Part shown: one piece after another, positions 1 through 9,279 of the stretch | Layout: the number at the start of each line of letters is the position of its first letter | Numbering within the stretch: the stretch's first letter is position 1 | Assembly: GCA_017303535.1 (NCBI GenBank) | Contig: JAFLCO010000026.1 | Span: forward strand, 1 to 32,694 | DNA from: Planctomycetota bacterium | GTDB taxonomy: Bacteria; Planctomycetota; Planctomycetia; Pirellulales; PNKZ01 | DNA: 32,694 nt | Direction: 5' to 3' | The notes under the pieces: generated by a model | Told to the model about the DNA's origin: nothing | The model's input: only the letters and a program-made list of their open reading frames with translations | Database searches by the model: none | Program-made: the position numbers and the translations under genes

Positions 1-31
1 CCGCCTCGTCCTCCCGCCTGCGAAACTCACC

Positions 32-766
32 ATGCTTTTGCGCCACTTCTTCGTCTGTGCGACATTCGCGCTGACGCTTCTCGCAACGTCTCTTCCAGCC
101 GCCGAGCCTGCGCCGCCCGAAGGTTTTACGGCCATCTTCAACGGGAAGGATTTGAGCGGTTGGCACGGCCTCAATCCGCATTCGGTCGCCAAGCTGACGG
201 GCGAAAAACGCGAGGCGATGCTCAAGCAAATGCGCGACGAGTTCGCGTCGCACTGGCGCGTCGAAAACGGTGAACTGGTCAACGACGGTCATGGTCCCTA
301 TGCGACGACCGACAAAGACTATGGCGACATCGAGTTGCTCATCGAATACAAGACGGTGCCGAAGGCCGACAGCGGCATTTATCTCCGCGGCTTGCCGCAG
401 GTGCAGATTTGGGATTGGAACCAAACGTTCGATCCGAAGAAGCCGACCCGTAAGCCGCATCTCGGCTCCGGCGGGCTCTTCAACAACACGCCCGACACGC
501 CGGGCCGCGATCCGCTGGTTCTGGCCGACCGGCCGTTCGGCGAGTGGAACAGCTTCCGCATTCGCCAAGTCGGCGCAAAGACCTGGGTTTGGCTCAACGA
601 CAAGCTGACCGTCGATGGTGCGCCCATGGAGAACTACAACGACCGCACGAAGCCGTTTCCCGCCACAGGCCCGATCATGCTGCAAACGCACGGCGGCGAA
701 ATCCGCTGGCGGAATATCTTCGTGCGGGAGATCGGAAAGGAAGAGGCGGCGAAGTTGGCGCAGTAG
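32..766 (+). CDS. Secreted DUF1080 / 3-keto-disaccharide hydrolase-like protein
   Basis: A 244-aa protein. Residues 1-24 form a Sec signal peptide (basic start, hydrophobic core, cleavage likely after LPAA). The rest matches the DUF1080 (PF06439) concanavalin-like fold. It opens with FTAIFNGKDLSGWHG, has the central SGIYLRGLPQVQIWD segment, and ends with GPIMLQTHGGEIRWRNIFVREI, all hallmark stretches of this family. Family members, very numerous in planctomycetes, bind or cleave sugars, including 3-keto-glycosides; the substrate here cannot be read from sequence. No clear ribosome site precedes the ATG, but the signal peptide starting exactly there supports it. It lies 30 nt before the ceramidase-like gene on the same strand and may be co-transcribed with it. 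Family call is firm; exact activity is inferred. Confidence 0.9.
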   Translation: MLLRHFFVCATFALTLLATSLPAAEPAPPEGFTAIFNGKDLSGWHGLNPHSVAKLTGEKREAMLKQMRDEFASHWRVENGELVNDGHGPYATTDKDYGDIELLIEYKTVPKADSGIYLRGLPQVQIWDWNQTFDPKKPTRKPHLGSGGLFNNTPDTPGRDPLVLADRPFGEWNSFRIRQVGAKTWVWLNDKLTVDGAPMENYNDRTKPFPATGPIMLQTHGGEIRWRNIFVREIGKEEAAKLAQ

Positions 767-796
767 CATAACCGATCATCGCTCGGAGCGAAGGCC

Positions 797-2185
797 ATGT
801 CGCACGTATCACGTCGTTCGTTTCTCCAGGCTTCGATCACTGCTGCCGGAGCCGTATCATCCTTGCCCTTGTCGGCGGCGGAGCCTTCGCCGGGCTCACT
901 CTATCGCATTGCCCCGTTTCGCTTCGACGTTACGCCGCCGGTTGATCATCCGCTCTGCGGCGGTTGGATCAAGCCGGTGGTCGACGTCGACGACGGGCTC
1001 GAAGCGATCGGCTTCGTGCTGCTCGGGCCGGATAAGCCGATCGTCGTCTGCGCAGTCGATTGGACCGGCATTCTCAATGGCGCGCACCTCGCCTGGCGCA
1101 CGGCGTTGGCCAAAGCCGCCGGAACGACGCCGGACCGCGTCGCCGTGCAATGCATCCATCAGCATGATGCGCCGTTTGTGTGCCTACGCGCTCAAGAATT
1201 GCTCGACGAGCACAAATCCGGGCTGGCGAACGTCGGTCGACAATTTTTTCAAGATTGTCTCGACCGAGGCGGCGCCGCACTTCGCACCGCCGTCACAAAG
1301 GCTCGGCCGGTGACGCACGTCGCGCGCGGCGAAGCGAGAGTCATTGAAGTGGCGGGCAACCGTCGCTTGGCTCTGAGCCCTGAAGGGATCGTCCGCAAGA
1401 TGCGAGGTTCCGGTTGTCGTGATCCCGAGCTTATCGCCATGCCCGAGGGTCTGATCGACCCGCAACTGAAGACCGTGACGTTTTACGAAGACGCCACGCC
1501 GCTCGTGGCCTGCCGCTACTACGCCACGCACCCGATGAGCCATTACGGGCAAGGGCACGTAAGCAGCGATTTCGTCGGGCTCGCTCGCAAACGGCGGCAA
1601 CAGGAAACGCCCGGGTGCACGCAGATCTACTTCACCGGCGCTTCCGGCAACGTCGCAGCCGGCAAATACAACGACGGTTCACCCGAGGCCCGAGTTCGCC
1701 TGACGGGGCGAATCTACGACGCCATGCTCGCCGCCGACGAAGCCCTCGAGCGCAAGCCGCTTCGGCACGTAACCTGGCGAACTCATGATCTGCTGCCGAC
1801 CGTGAATCCGTTGTTCGATCGCGATCGGCTTCTCGCGATGGTCGCCGATTCAAAGAATCCGGCCGCCTCGCGGATTCGCCCCGCGATGCAACTCGCCTGG
1901 ATGGAACGCATCGCCGATAAAACGCCGCTTCCGCTTAGTGCCTTGCATCTTGATGACACGGCCTTGCTACACCTGCCGGCAGAATCGTTCGTCGAATATC
2001 AGCTTCGCGCTCAGCAAATCGCGGCCGGAAAGTTCGTCGCCACGGCGGCCTACGGTGACGGCGGAGCGTGGTACATTCCGACGAAAGTAGAATATCCTAA
2101 GAAAGGCTACGAAGTGAGCGTGGCCAACTGCTCCGACGGCGTCGATGATCTGCTGACCCGCGGCATGCGCGAACTGTTGAGTTAG
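797..2185 (+). CDS. Tat-exported neutral/alkaline ceramidase-like protein
   Basis: A 462-aa protein with a textbook twin-arginine signal: SRRSFLQ at residues 5-11, a hydrophobic stretch, then an Ala-rich cleavage zone near residue 28. The mature part resembles the N-terminal domain of neutral/alkaline non-lysosomal ceramidases. It has CGGWIKP near 54-60, an IHQHDAP metal-binding-type motif (His121, His123), YYATHPMSHYGQGH with further candidate metal His residues, and FTGASGNVAAGKYNDGS. Planctomycetes encode many such proteins and most lack proven ceramidase activity, so amide or lipid hydrolysis is only a family-based guess. Tat export fits a metalloenzyme folded before secretion. A GAAGG site lies just ahead of the ATG. 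It follows the DUF1080 gene by 30 nt and precedes the GH32-like gene by 46 nt. Confidence 0.85.
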   Translation: MSHVSRRSFLQASITAAGAVSSLPLSAAEPSPGSLYRIAPFRFDVTPPVDHPLCGGWIKPVVDVDDGLEAIGFVLLGPDKPIVVCAVDWTGILNGAHLAWRTALAKAAGTTPDRVAVQCIHQHDAPFVCLRAQELLDEHKSGLANVGRQFFQDCLDRGGAALRTAVTKARPVTHVARGEARVIEVAGNRRLALSPEGIVRKMRGSGCRDPELIAMPEGLIDPQLKTVTFYEDATPLVACRYYATHPMSHYGQGHVSSDFVGLARKRRQQETPGCTQIYFTGASGNVAAGKYNDGSPEARVRLTGRIYDAMLAADEALERKPLRHVTWRTHDLLPTVNPLFDRDRLLAMVADSKNPAASRIRPAMQLAWMERIADKTPLPLSALHLDDTALLHLPAESFVEYQLRAQQIAAGKFVATAAYGDGGAWYIPTKVEYPKKGYEVSVANCSDGVDDLLTRGMRELLS

Positions 2186-2231
2186 ACGACGTTGTTCAGC
2201 GGGTGCCCCGCAATTCTGAGGAGATTCTCCG

Positions 2232-3902
2232 ATGCGGATGCCGACGATCGGCCGCGTGGTGTGGATGTTTGCCGCGGCGACCGCGAGCGCGAGTTTCACG
2301 ACGGCCGCTGAGTACGCACAGACCGGCGCACCACGTACGATCCTCTTCGTCGATGACGACGACGTGCTCTATCGCTCCGGCACGAAGAAGCGCGTCGTTC
2401 CGCTGGTTAAGCATTCGCCCGATCCCGTCGTTGCGCCCGAGTTGCCCTGGGAAGGAATGCTCGGTTGGACGAGCGTGTGGCGCGATCCGGCGTCGGGCCG
2501 TTATCAACTTTGGTACCAAGCCTATCAACCGAAGCCGCCGCAAGCTCCGCATAAGGAAGATCGCCGCCTGCGGTGCGTCGTCTGCTATGCGGAATCGGCC
2601 GACGGCGTGAAATGGACCAAGCCGAAGCTCAAGTTGTTTCCGTATTACGACCACCCCGAAACGAACATCGTACTCATCGGTGCCGGTGACGACGAAGCCG
2701 GCGGCTACGGCGACCGGTATTGCAATTCCGTGGTCTACGACGAGCGCGATCCCGATCCGCGGCGCCGCTACAAGATGGCGTACTACGACTGGCACGTCGG
2801 CGAGCGGGCCAACGACGGCTCCGGGACGCACGCGGCGTTCTCGCCCGACGGCATCCACTGGACCAAGCACGGCACGATGATCATCAAGACGCCGTTCGGC
2901 GGCAAAGGGGCGCAAGTGCCGCTGGCCGACGAAGGATTCTATGTCGAGGAGAATCTTAAGACAGGCGTTGTGCGGAAGTCGTGGCGCGTGCCGCTTTCGA
3001 TGTCGGACGCGCTCGACGTCTTCTTCGATCCGCGGCTACAACAGTTCGTCGGTTACGGCAAAATGTGGATCCCCGGACCCGACGGCGGCATGGCTTGGAA
3101 GCATGCAATGGGGCGCGTCGAGAGCAACGATTTCCTGCACTGGTCGAAGCCGGAACTCGTCTTGACCGTCGACGATCGCGATCCGCCGCACACGGAATTT
3201 CACACGTCGCCGGTGTTCTTCTACAACGGACAATACTTCGGCCTCAATCAAGTCCTCGATCGGGGCGCCGGGACCATCGACGCCGAACTCATCAGCAGCC
3301 GCGACGGCCGGCGCTGGGATCGTACGTTTGCGAATCAATGGATTCTCGCGCGCGGCCCGGCCGACAAGTTCGACGCCGGATCACTACTGACCAACGGCAC
3401 GCCGGTCGTTCTTGACGACGAAATCCGCTTTTACTACGGCGCTTATCGTGGCACCGCGGTCGGTGGCGGCGGGCTCGATCGGCAAGTCGCAGGTTCGAAC
3501 GATTACCACAGCGGAATCGGCCTGGCGGTCGCCCGTCGCGATCGGTTCGTCGGCATCGGCGTGAATCCGAAAGCTCCGGCGAAAGGCCAGAAACGAGGCG
3601 CACCGCAACTAGTCAACAAGATCGGCCAGGTGACGCTCAAGCCTCTCGACTTCACCGGGCAGACGAAGCTCACCGTGAATGCTGACGCCGGCCAAGGCGT
3701 GGTGAGCGTGGAGATTCTCAACGAAGACGGCTATCGCATCCGCGGCTTCACGAAGGACGACGCCGTACCGCTGACGACCGACGGACTGAAGCTTGAAGCG
3801 CGCTGGAAAGAGAAGTCGCTGTGCGATCTGCCGGCCGGCCGCTACCACGTTCGCGTTCATCTCGATCAAGCCGAACTCTTCGCCCTGACGTTGCATCCAT
3901 GA
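2232..3902 (+). CDS. Secreted GH32-like five-bladed propeller protein
   Basis: A 556-aa protein with a signal peptide (residues 1 to about 26, cleaved near TTAA). The body has repeated propeller-like strand motifs typical of the GH32/GH43/DUF377 clan: TSVWRDPASGRYQLWYQAY, YAESADGVKWTKPKL, AAFSPDGIHWTKHG and HTSPVFFYNGQYFGL. The last ~95 residues form a separate beta-sandwich-like domain (LTVNADAGQGVVSVEILNED, then GYRIRGF), which I recall as a recurrent C-terminal module of planctomycete GH32-like proteins. Catalytic Asp/Glu residues cannot be assigned with confidence, so it may be an active glycosidase or a binding protein. The start is set by a strong GAGGAG site at 2218-2223 with 8-nt spacing. 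Its stop overlaps the next start (ATGA), indicating translational coupling. Confidence 0.8.
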   Translation: MRMPTIGRVVWMFAAATASASFTTAAEYAQTGAPRTILFVDDDDVLYRSGTKKRVVPLVKHSPDPVVAPELPWEGMLGWTSVWRDPASGRYQLWYQAYQPKPPQAPHKEDRRLRCVVCYAESADGVKWTKPKLKLFPYYDHPETNIVLIGAGDDEAGGYGDRYCNSVVYDERDPDPRRRYKMAYYDWHVGERANDGSGTHAAFSPDGIHWTKHGTMIIKTPFGGKGAQVPLADEGFYVEENLKTGVVRKSWRVPLSMSDALDVFFDPRLQQFVGYGKMWIPGPDGGMAWKHAMGRVESNDFLHWSKPELVLTVDDRDPPHTEFHTSPVFFYNGQYFGLNQVLDRGAGTIDAELISSRDGRRWDRTFANQWILARGPADKFDAGSLLTNGTPVVLDDEIRFYYGAYRGTAVGGGGLDRQVAGSNDYHSGIGLAVARRDRFVGIGVNPKAPAKGQKRGAPQLVNKIGQVTLKPLDFTGQTKLTVNADAGQGVVSVEILNEDGYRIRGFTKDDAVPLTTDGLKLEARWKEKSLCDLPAGRYHVRVHLDQAELFALTLHP

Positions 3903-4819
3903 GCCGATTTCTGGTCCGCTTGTTTGTGTTTGTGGGTGCCGCCACGCATTTGGCACTCGTCGACTCGGCGGAACCGCTGAAACTCCCCAAGCCATCGAAA
4001 GCGAACGTCGCTTATGGATCGCATGAGCGACACGTTCTGGACCTCTGGCAAGCTTCGGGCGACGGACCGCGACCGCTTTGCGTTTTTATTCACGGCGGCG
4101 GTTGGGCAGGCGGCAATAAAGCCGACGTGCCGCCCGCGCTCGTCAAAGCCATGCTGCGGGCAAACGTCTCCGTGGCGTCGATCAACTACCGCTATACGCG
4201 CATGGCGAAGGCCCCGGCATCGCTTTACGATGCCGCTCGCGCGGTGCAATATCTGCGTCACAACGCGACTTCTCTAAGGCTCGATCCACGGCACTTTGCC
4301 GGGTACGGCATTTCCGCCGGCGGCGTGAGCGTGCTCTGGCTCACATGTCATGACGATCTCGCGGACGCCAAGAGCGACGATCCGGTACTGCGCAATTCGA
4401 GCCGTCTGCAGGCGGCCGTCGGATTGTCGCCGCCGGTCTGCTTGGAACTGCCGCGGGCTATGGAGTGGGTCGGCCCGAAGCTGGCCGGGCACTTGATGAT
4501 GGCCCGCGCCGTGGGCGTCGCGAGCAGCGACGAGGTGTTGAAAAGGTATGCGGAGTTTGAGCCGGTGCTGCGCGAATGCTCGCCGCTCACGCACGTTTCA
4601 CGCGACGACGGACCGACGCTGCTTTCGTTCCCGCGCGTCGATCCGCTCCCCGCGGAAACGCCGGGCAGCGCGATTCATCACGCCGTGTTTGGCGAGAAGT
4701 TTCAGGAAGCGGCACGAGCGGCCGGCGTATCGTGCCTATTGCGAATCGAAGATCAAATGCCCGCCGATGTGCCGACGGCGGAAGAATTCTTGGTGCGCGA
4801 GCTGACGAAGGCCCTTTAG
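3899..4819 (+). CDS. Secreted alpha/beta hydrolase (BD-FAE/esterase-like)
   Basis: A 306-aa protein. The ATG at 3899 overlaps the upstream TGA as ATGA and gives a clear signal peptide (MSRFLVRLFVFVG..., cleaved near DSAE). An in-frame ATG at 3821 exists but would add a charged extension ahead of the signal. The oxyanion-hole motif HGGGW is at 65-69 and the nucleophile elbow GISAGG at 137-142 (Ser139), as in acetyl-esterase/feruloyl-esterase-like enzymes. The usual acid and His positions are atypical: the region after PTLL reads SFPRVDPLP, and no His follows His260-His261, whereas the family normally has a catalytic His close to the C-terminus. It probably acts on esterified polymers together with the upstream secreted proteins. 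An imperfect inverted repeat (4810-4827) spans the stop codon and is a weak terminator candidate. Confidence 0.85.
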   Translation: MSRFLVRLFVFVGAATHLALVDSAEPLKLPKPSKANVAYGSHERHVLDLWQASGDGPRPLCVFIHGGGWAGGNKADVPPALVKAMLRANVSVASINYRYTRMAKAPASLYDAARAVQYLRHNATSLRLDPRHFAGYGISAGGVSVLWLTCHDDLADAKSDDPVLRNSSRLQAAVGLSPPVCLELPRAMEWVGPKLAGHLMMARAVGVASSDEVLKRYAEFEPVLRECSPLTHVSRDDGPTLLSFPRVDPLPAETPGSAIHHAVFGEKFQEAARAAGVSCLLRIEDQMPADVPTAEEFLVRELTKAL

Positions 4820-4854
4820 AAAAGGCCGAGTAACGAAGGCGCGGCAGCAGCCGC

Positions 4855-5772
4855 TTACCACCAGTTACGGCCCGGGTTCCACGGCCAGTAGCTGCGCGAG
4901 CGACCGCCGCCGAAACGGAATTCCATGCCGGCGGTGAGCGAGAGATTGTGCATATCGCTTTGCACGCCCGAGTTGAGGGCGTAGTTGTCGAGCAGTTCGA
5001 CGCGGAACGCGAGGCGCGTGCTGTGTCGATACTTCAGGCCGATACCGAACGGCATCTCGAACACGGTGGTATGGTGACGCCCGGCGGCGCTGAAGTAGTC
5101 GATGTCGAGCAGACCGGTGCCGATCAGGAAGTAGGGCCGCCAGCGCGTGTCGCCGGTCCAATAGTAAAGCCAGTTGACGTCCCACTGAAACAATTTCGCG
5201 GGCGGTAGATCGGTACCACCGACGAGGTCCTGCACGCCGATTTGGCCGCCGATGATACGCGTCTCGACGCCCCAACTCGCGCTCGTGTCCCAGCTAATGC
5301 GGCCGCCGTAGCTGAAGCCCGGATCGCCGCCGACGACGCGCGTGATCGGATCGTCGAGAAAGGTCGCGCCGAGGATGTAGCTGATTCCGAACGGTCGATT
5401 CAGCCAACTATCGGACTGCAGCGGTAATTGCCTAGGACGATTTTCGAGATAGGTGCGCAAAGGTTGGTGCTGCAACCGCGGATGGACTTGCCCCGGATAC
5501 GGAGGGTACGGTTCGGCGAGCCCTGGCTCTGTTTGGGCAGGCTCCCGGGTATAAATCGGCGGCGCCTCTTCGACGACCGGATCGTGCGCGGGGAGATCGT
5601 CTTGGAGAATCTCGTCGCCCAGTCGCTCTGCCGGTAGTTGCGGAATCTGAGGTGCCCGAGGCTCGAGGTCGACGCGCTTGGCCGAACCGGAAGACTGCTG
5701 GGCGATGCCGACGCCGGCCGTCGACAAAGCGACGGCGATCGCAAACACCGCGATACGTACCGGCAGGGCCAT
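4855..5772 (-). CDS. Predicted outer-membrane beta-barrel protein
   Basis: A 305-aa protein. The chosen start (CAT at 5770-5772) begins exactly at a signal peptide (MALPVRIAVFAIAVALS..., cleaved after GIA). The longer reading frame to 5892 adds an Arg/His-rich stretch unlike an N-terminus. Residues about 25-120 are Pro-, Glu- and Arg-rich and look like a periplasmic linker. From about residue 125 alternating aromatic/hydrophobic strands appear (FGISYILGATFL, WDVNWLYYWTGD, RPYFLIGTGLLDIDYF, LSLTAGMEFRFGGG), consistent with a small OmpA/OmpW-type beta-barrel of about eight strands. The protein ends WPWNPGRNWW rather than with the usual terminal-Phe strand. It is convergent with the hydrolase gene and divergent from the pilus locus. 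A relation to that locus is possible but unproven; no exact family is recognised. Confidence 0.75.
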   Translation of the reverse strand: MALPVRIAVFAIAVALSTAGVGIAQQSSGSAKRVDLEPRAPQIPQLPAERLGDEILQDDLPAHDPVVEEAPPIYTREPAQTEPGLAEPYPPYPGQVHPRLQHQPLRTYLENRPRQLPLQSDSWLNRPFGISYILGATFLDDPITRVVGGDPGFSYGGRISWDTSASWGVETRIIGGQIGVQDLVGGTDLPPAKLFQWDVNWLYYWTGDTRWRPYFLIGTGLLDIDYFSAAGRHHTTVFEMPFGIGLKYRHSTRLAFRVELLDNYALNSGVQSDMHNLSLTAGMEFRFGGGRSRSYWPWNPGRNWW

Positions 5773-5853
5773 GAACGAGGCATGCTCCACGAGCGGCCTG
5801 TGACGTCGCGACGACGTGCGCTGTCGCAATCCCAAGCCTTGGAAGGGGGCGGG

Positions 5854-5882
5854 ATTATGACGACGGGTGGACAACCCGGCAA
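5854..5882 (-). promoter_or_regulatory. Candidate sigma70-type promoter for the beta-barrel gene
   Basis: On the minus strand TTGCCG (5882-5877) and CATAAT (5859-5854) are separated by exactly 17 nt. The -10 matches five of six consensus bases and the -35 four of six. It would give a leader of roughly 75 nt before the ATG at 5772. Seen by eye only; planctomycete promoter consensus is not well established. Confidence 0.4.
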
Positions 5883-5932
5883 GGCGGATCAACGGTGCGG
5901 GCGATGGTTACCGATCGCTTGTGGAATGCCGA

Positions 5933-5956
5933 AGCCCGGAGGCAAGCTCCGGGGCT
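5933..5956. repeat. REP-like palindrome
   Basis: AGCCCGGAG (5933-5941) and CTCCGGGGCT (5947-5956) are inverted copies around the loop GCAAG, with one bulged G. It lies between two divergent promoter candidates, upstream of both genes, so it is unlikely to be a terminator. Similar short GC palindromes between genes are common in planctomycete genomes as I recall; copy number cannot be judged from one window. Confidence 0.5.
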
Positions 5957-5978
5957 AAATGGCGGAGGCTCCGTTTCG

Positions 5979-6007
5979 TTGACACTCGGTTTCCGCCCCA
6001 TTACCCT
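5979..6007 (+). promoter_or_regulatory. Candidate sigma70-type promoter for the pilus locus
   Basis: TTGACA (5979-5984) is a perfect -35 consensus. After exactly 17 nt comes TACCCT (6002-6007), a poor -10 that keeps the key T, A and final T. It lies about 90 nt ahead of the first GspE-like start. Seen by eye only. Confidence 0.4.
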
Positions 6008-6097
6008 GAACCGTTGCGAAGGCCATTTTTCCGCCATTTCTCGGCCGCGCATTCATTTCGCCCAGCTTTCCGCCGCCCTCACGAGCAATCTGCCGCC

Positions 6098-7789
6098 ATG
6101 CCTGATTTCCTAGAGGTCCTCGTTCGCAACAAATTGCTCGACGAGAAGAAGGTTGCCGAGGCCAAAAAGGCTTCGCGCGGGGCAAACATCAAGATCGGCG
6201 ACGCCCTAGTCAAGCTCGGGTACTGCACGCCGGAACTCGTCGCCAAGGCGATGGCCAAGGCCGGGGGGCTGGAGTACATCAAGCTCGACGGGATCGAGAT
6301 CCCGCAGTCGGTGGTGACGCTGGTTCCCGAGTCGATCGCCCGTGAGCATGCGGTGCTGGCGGTCGCCGAGGACGACGGGGTGCTGAAGGTCGTGATGCAT
6401 GACCCCGACGATCTGGAAGCGATCGACAAGCTGCAGTTCATCGTCAACCGCAAGATTCGGGTCGCGTTGGCGCCGAAAGAGGCGATTCTGACGGCCGTCA
6501 ATAAGATGTACGCCCGTGAAGATGAAACCGCCCGGATGATGCAGGAAGTTTCGGAGCAGGCGATCGACTTCAGCGAGGCCGGCGGCATTTCCGACGCCGA
6601 CGAGGCGGTTGACGAGACCAGTGCCCCCGTCATCCGACTGGTACAAATGATCATCAGTGAGGCGGTGACCAGCCGCGCCTCGGATATTCATGTCGAGCCG
6701 TTTGAAGATCGGGTCCGGATCCGCTATCGGATCGACGGCGTGCTTTCGGAGCGTGACAGCATCCCGAAGCGGCTCTTGGGGCCGGTGCTTTCACGTATCA
6801 AGATCTTGGCCAAGATCGACATCGCCGAACGCCGGCGGTGCCAGGACGGCCGAATCAAGGTGACCGTTGGAACCAAGGAACTGGATCTTCGCGTCAGCGT
6901 GATGCCTTCCAACCACGGTCAGACCGTGGTCATGCGGCTCTTGGACAAGGACAACATCAAAGTCGGTCTCAAACAGCTCGGCATGTCGGATGAGTTGTTC
7001 CGGCAAATGAATGCACTTATCCGCCGGCCGAACGGGATCATCCTCGTGACGGGGCCGACTGGATCCGGGAAGACGACGACGCTGTATGCTGCGCTCAACG
7101 ACCTGAACCGCCCGGATCGGAAGATCATCACCGCGGAAGACCCCGTGGAGTACTACCTTCCTGGCATTAACCAGGTGGAGGTAAAGCACAGCATCGGTCT
7201 CGATTTTCAGCGCATTATCCGCGCGATGCTGCGGCAAGCCCCAAATGTAATCTTGGTCGGAGAAATGCGTGATAGCGAAACGGCAGAGATGGGAATTCAG
7301 GCCTCTCTGACTGGACACTTGGTATTTAGCACCCTGCACACGAACGATGCGCCCAGCGCCGTTACGCGCATGGTTGATATGGGCGTACCCGCCTACCTGG
7401 TGGCTAGCAGCGTGATCGCGATCCTCGCCCAGCGACTCGTCCGAAAAATCTGTGAGAAGTGTAAGCAGCCGTATACCCCTCCGGAGTCGGTCATCGAACA
7501 GGCTGGCCTAACCCCGGAGCAGGTCTCTAAAGCCACCTTTATGAAGGGTAAAGGCTGTACGGCTTGCAACCGCATGGGATACCGCGGACGGGTGGGAATT
7601 TATGAACTGATGATGATGACGTCTCGGGTTCGCGAACTGGCGTTTCAAGGAACTTCCTCGCAACAGTTGCGCAAAACTGCTGTCGCCCAGGGGATGTCGA
7701 CGCTCTTTGAAGACGGTCTGAACAAAGCGATTCGGGGCATCACCACGTTGGAAGAGGTCTTCCGTATCGCGAAGCGGGTAGAGGAATAG
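6098..7789 (+). CDS. gspE: GspE/PilB-family assembly ATPase (first copy)
   Basis: A 563-aa cytoplasmic hexameric ATPase that powers pseudopilin/pilus assembly. Walker A GPTGSGKTT is at 319-327, Walker B is in NVILVGEMRDSETAE, and the His box is in STLHTNDAPSAVTRM. A tetracysteine zinc motif is present (Cys452/Cys455 and Cys487/Cys490). The N-terminal T2SSE_N-like region has one recognisable KIGDALVKLG-type segment, but its partner is degenerate and lacks the conserved Gln. The ATG at 6098 was chosen because conserved sequence starts there; the frame stays open to 5867, but that extension is unlike the family. The ribosome site is weak. It is first in the filament locus and separated from pilT by 334 nt carrying a second promoter candidate, so it may be transcribed apart from the rest. 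Confidence 0.93.
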   Translation: MPDFLEVLVRNKLLDEKKVAEAKKASRGANIKIGDALVKLGYCTPELVAKAMAKAGGLEYIKLDGIEIPQSVVTLVPESIAREHAVLAVAEDDGVLKVVMHDPDDLEAIDKLQFIVNRKIRVALAPKEAILTAVNKMYAREDETARMMQEVSEQAIDFSEAGGISDADEAVDETSAPVIRLVQMIISEAVTSRASDIHVEPFEDRVRIRYRIDGVLSERDSIPKRLLGPVLSRIKILAKIDIAERRRCQDGRIKVTVGTKELDLRVSVMPSNHGQTVVMRLLDKDNIKVGLKQLGMSDELFRQMNALIRRPNGIILVTGPTGSGKTTTLYAALNDLNRPDRKIITAEDPVEYYLPGINQVEVKHSIGLDFQRIIRAMLRQAPNVILVGEMRDSETAEMGIQASLTGHLVFSTLHTNDAPSAVTRMVDMGVPAYLVASSVIAILAQRLVRKICEKCKQPYTPPESVIEQAGLTPEQVSKATFMKGKGCTACNRMGYRGRVGIYELMMMTSRVRELAFQGTSSQQLRKTAVAQGMSTLFEDGLNKAIRGITTLEEVFRIAKRVEE

Positions 7790-8123
7790 ATCAACCAAGT
7801 TCGAGCGGTTGCAGCCTGGCGGACTGGGGGATTTTGGGGCGTTGCCGTCTGCGGTTCGCCCGGCACCGGAACCCAACGCTCCGCCCCTCACGACAAGGCC
7901 CAAGGCCCGTCAACGATCCGGATGTTAAGTAAGAACCTTGCAGAATTTTGAGTTCGTGAGAGCCCGGGCGAATAATCACTGTGCGTTCTGGTCGAAAGGC
8001 AGCCGCCCTCGATTCTTTTCTGACGCACGTCATTCGACACCAGAGCTCCCGAAGTTTGCCGGCTGCGCACCCCTTCTTTGATTTCTCACTACTGAACCTT
8101 TCGGGACACAGGAACGCCACGGT
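7790..8123 (+). other. Intergenic region between first ATPase and pilT
   Basis: These 334 bases hold no convincing gene. The first part contains an imperfect inverted repeat: GGGGCGTTG at 7837-7845 can pair with CAACGC (7874-7879) or CGCCCC (7882-7887), with no T-tract. The middle has a promoter candidate at 7948-7976. An AGGAA ribosome site (8110-8114) lies 9 nt before the pilT ATG. Confidence 0.5.
7948..7976 (+). promoter_or_regulatory. Candidate sigma70-type promoter for pilT and downstream genes
   Basis: TTGAGT (7948-7953), 17-nt spacer, AATAAT (7971-7976). The -10 matches five of six consensus bases and the -35 four of six. Its leader before pilT would be about 140 nt. It suggests that pilT and the genes after it can be transcribed independently of the first ATPase. 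Confidence 0.4.
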
Positions 8124-9215
<1,092 letters not shown>

Positions 9216-9279
9216 CGACCACTTAAGCGGATCAAACGGCGCCGACCTCCAAGACGCGACACTCTCCAGAGCGATCACT

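Larger units (their letters stand above)
5773..6097. other. Divergent intergenic region between barrel protein and ATPase genes
   Basis: These 325 bases hold no convincing gene. Open frames here are upstream extensions of the flanking genes and lack coding character. The region contains one sigma70-like promoter candidate on each strand and a REP-like palindrome between them, listed separately. Confidence 0.6.
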
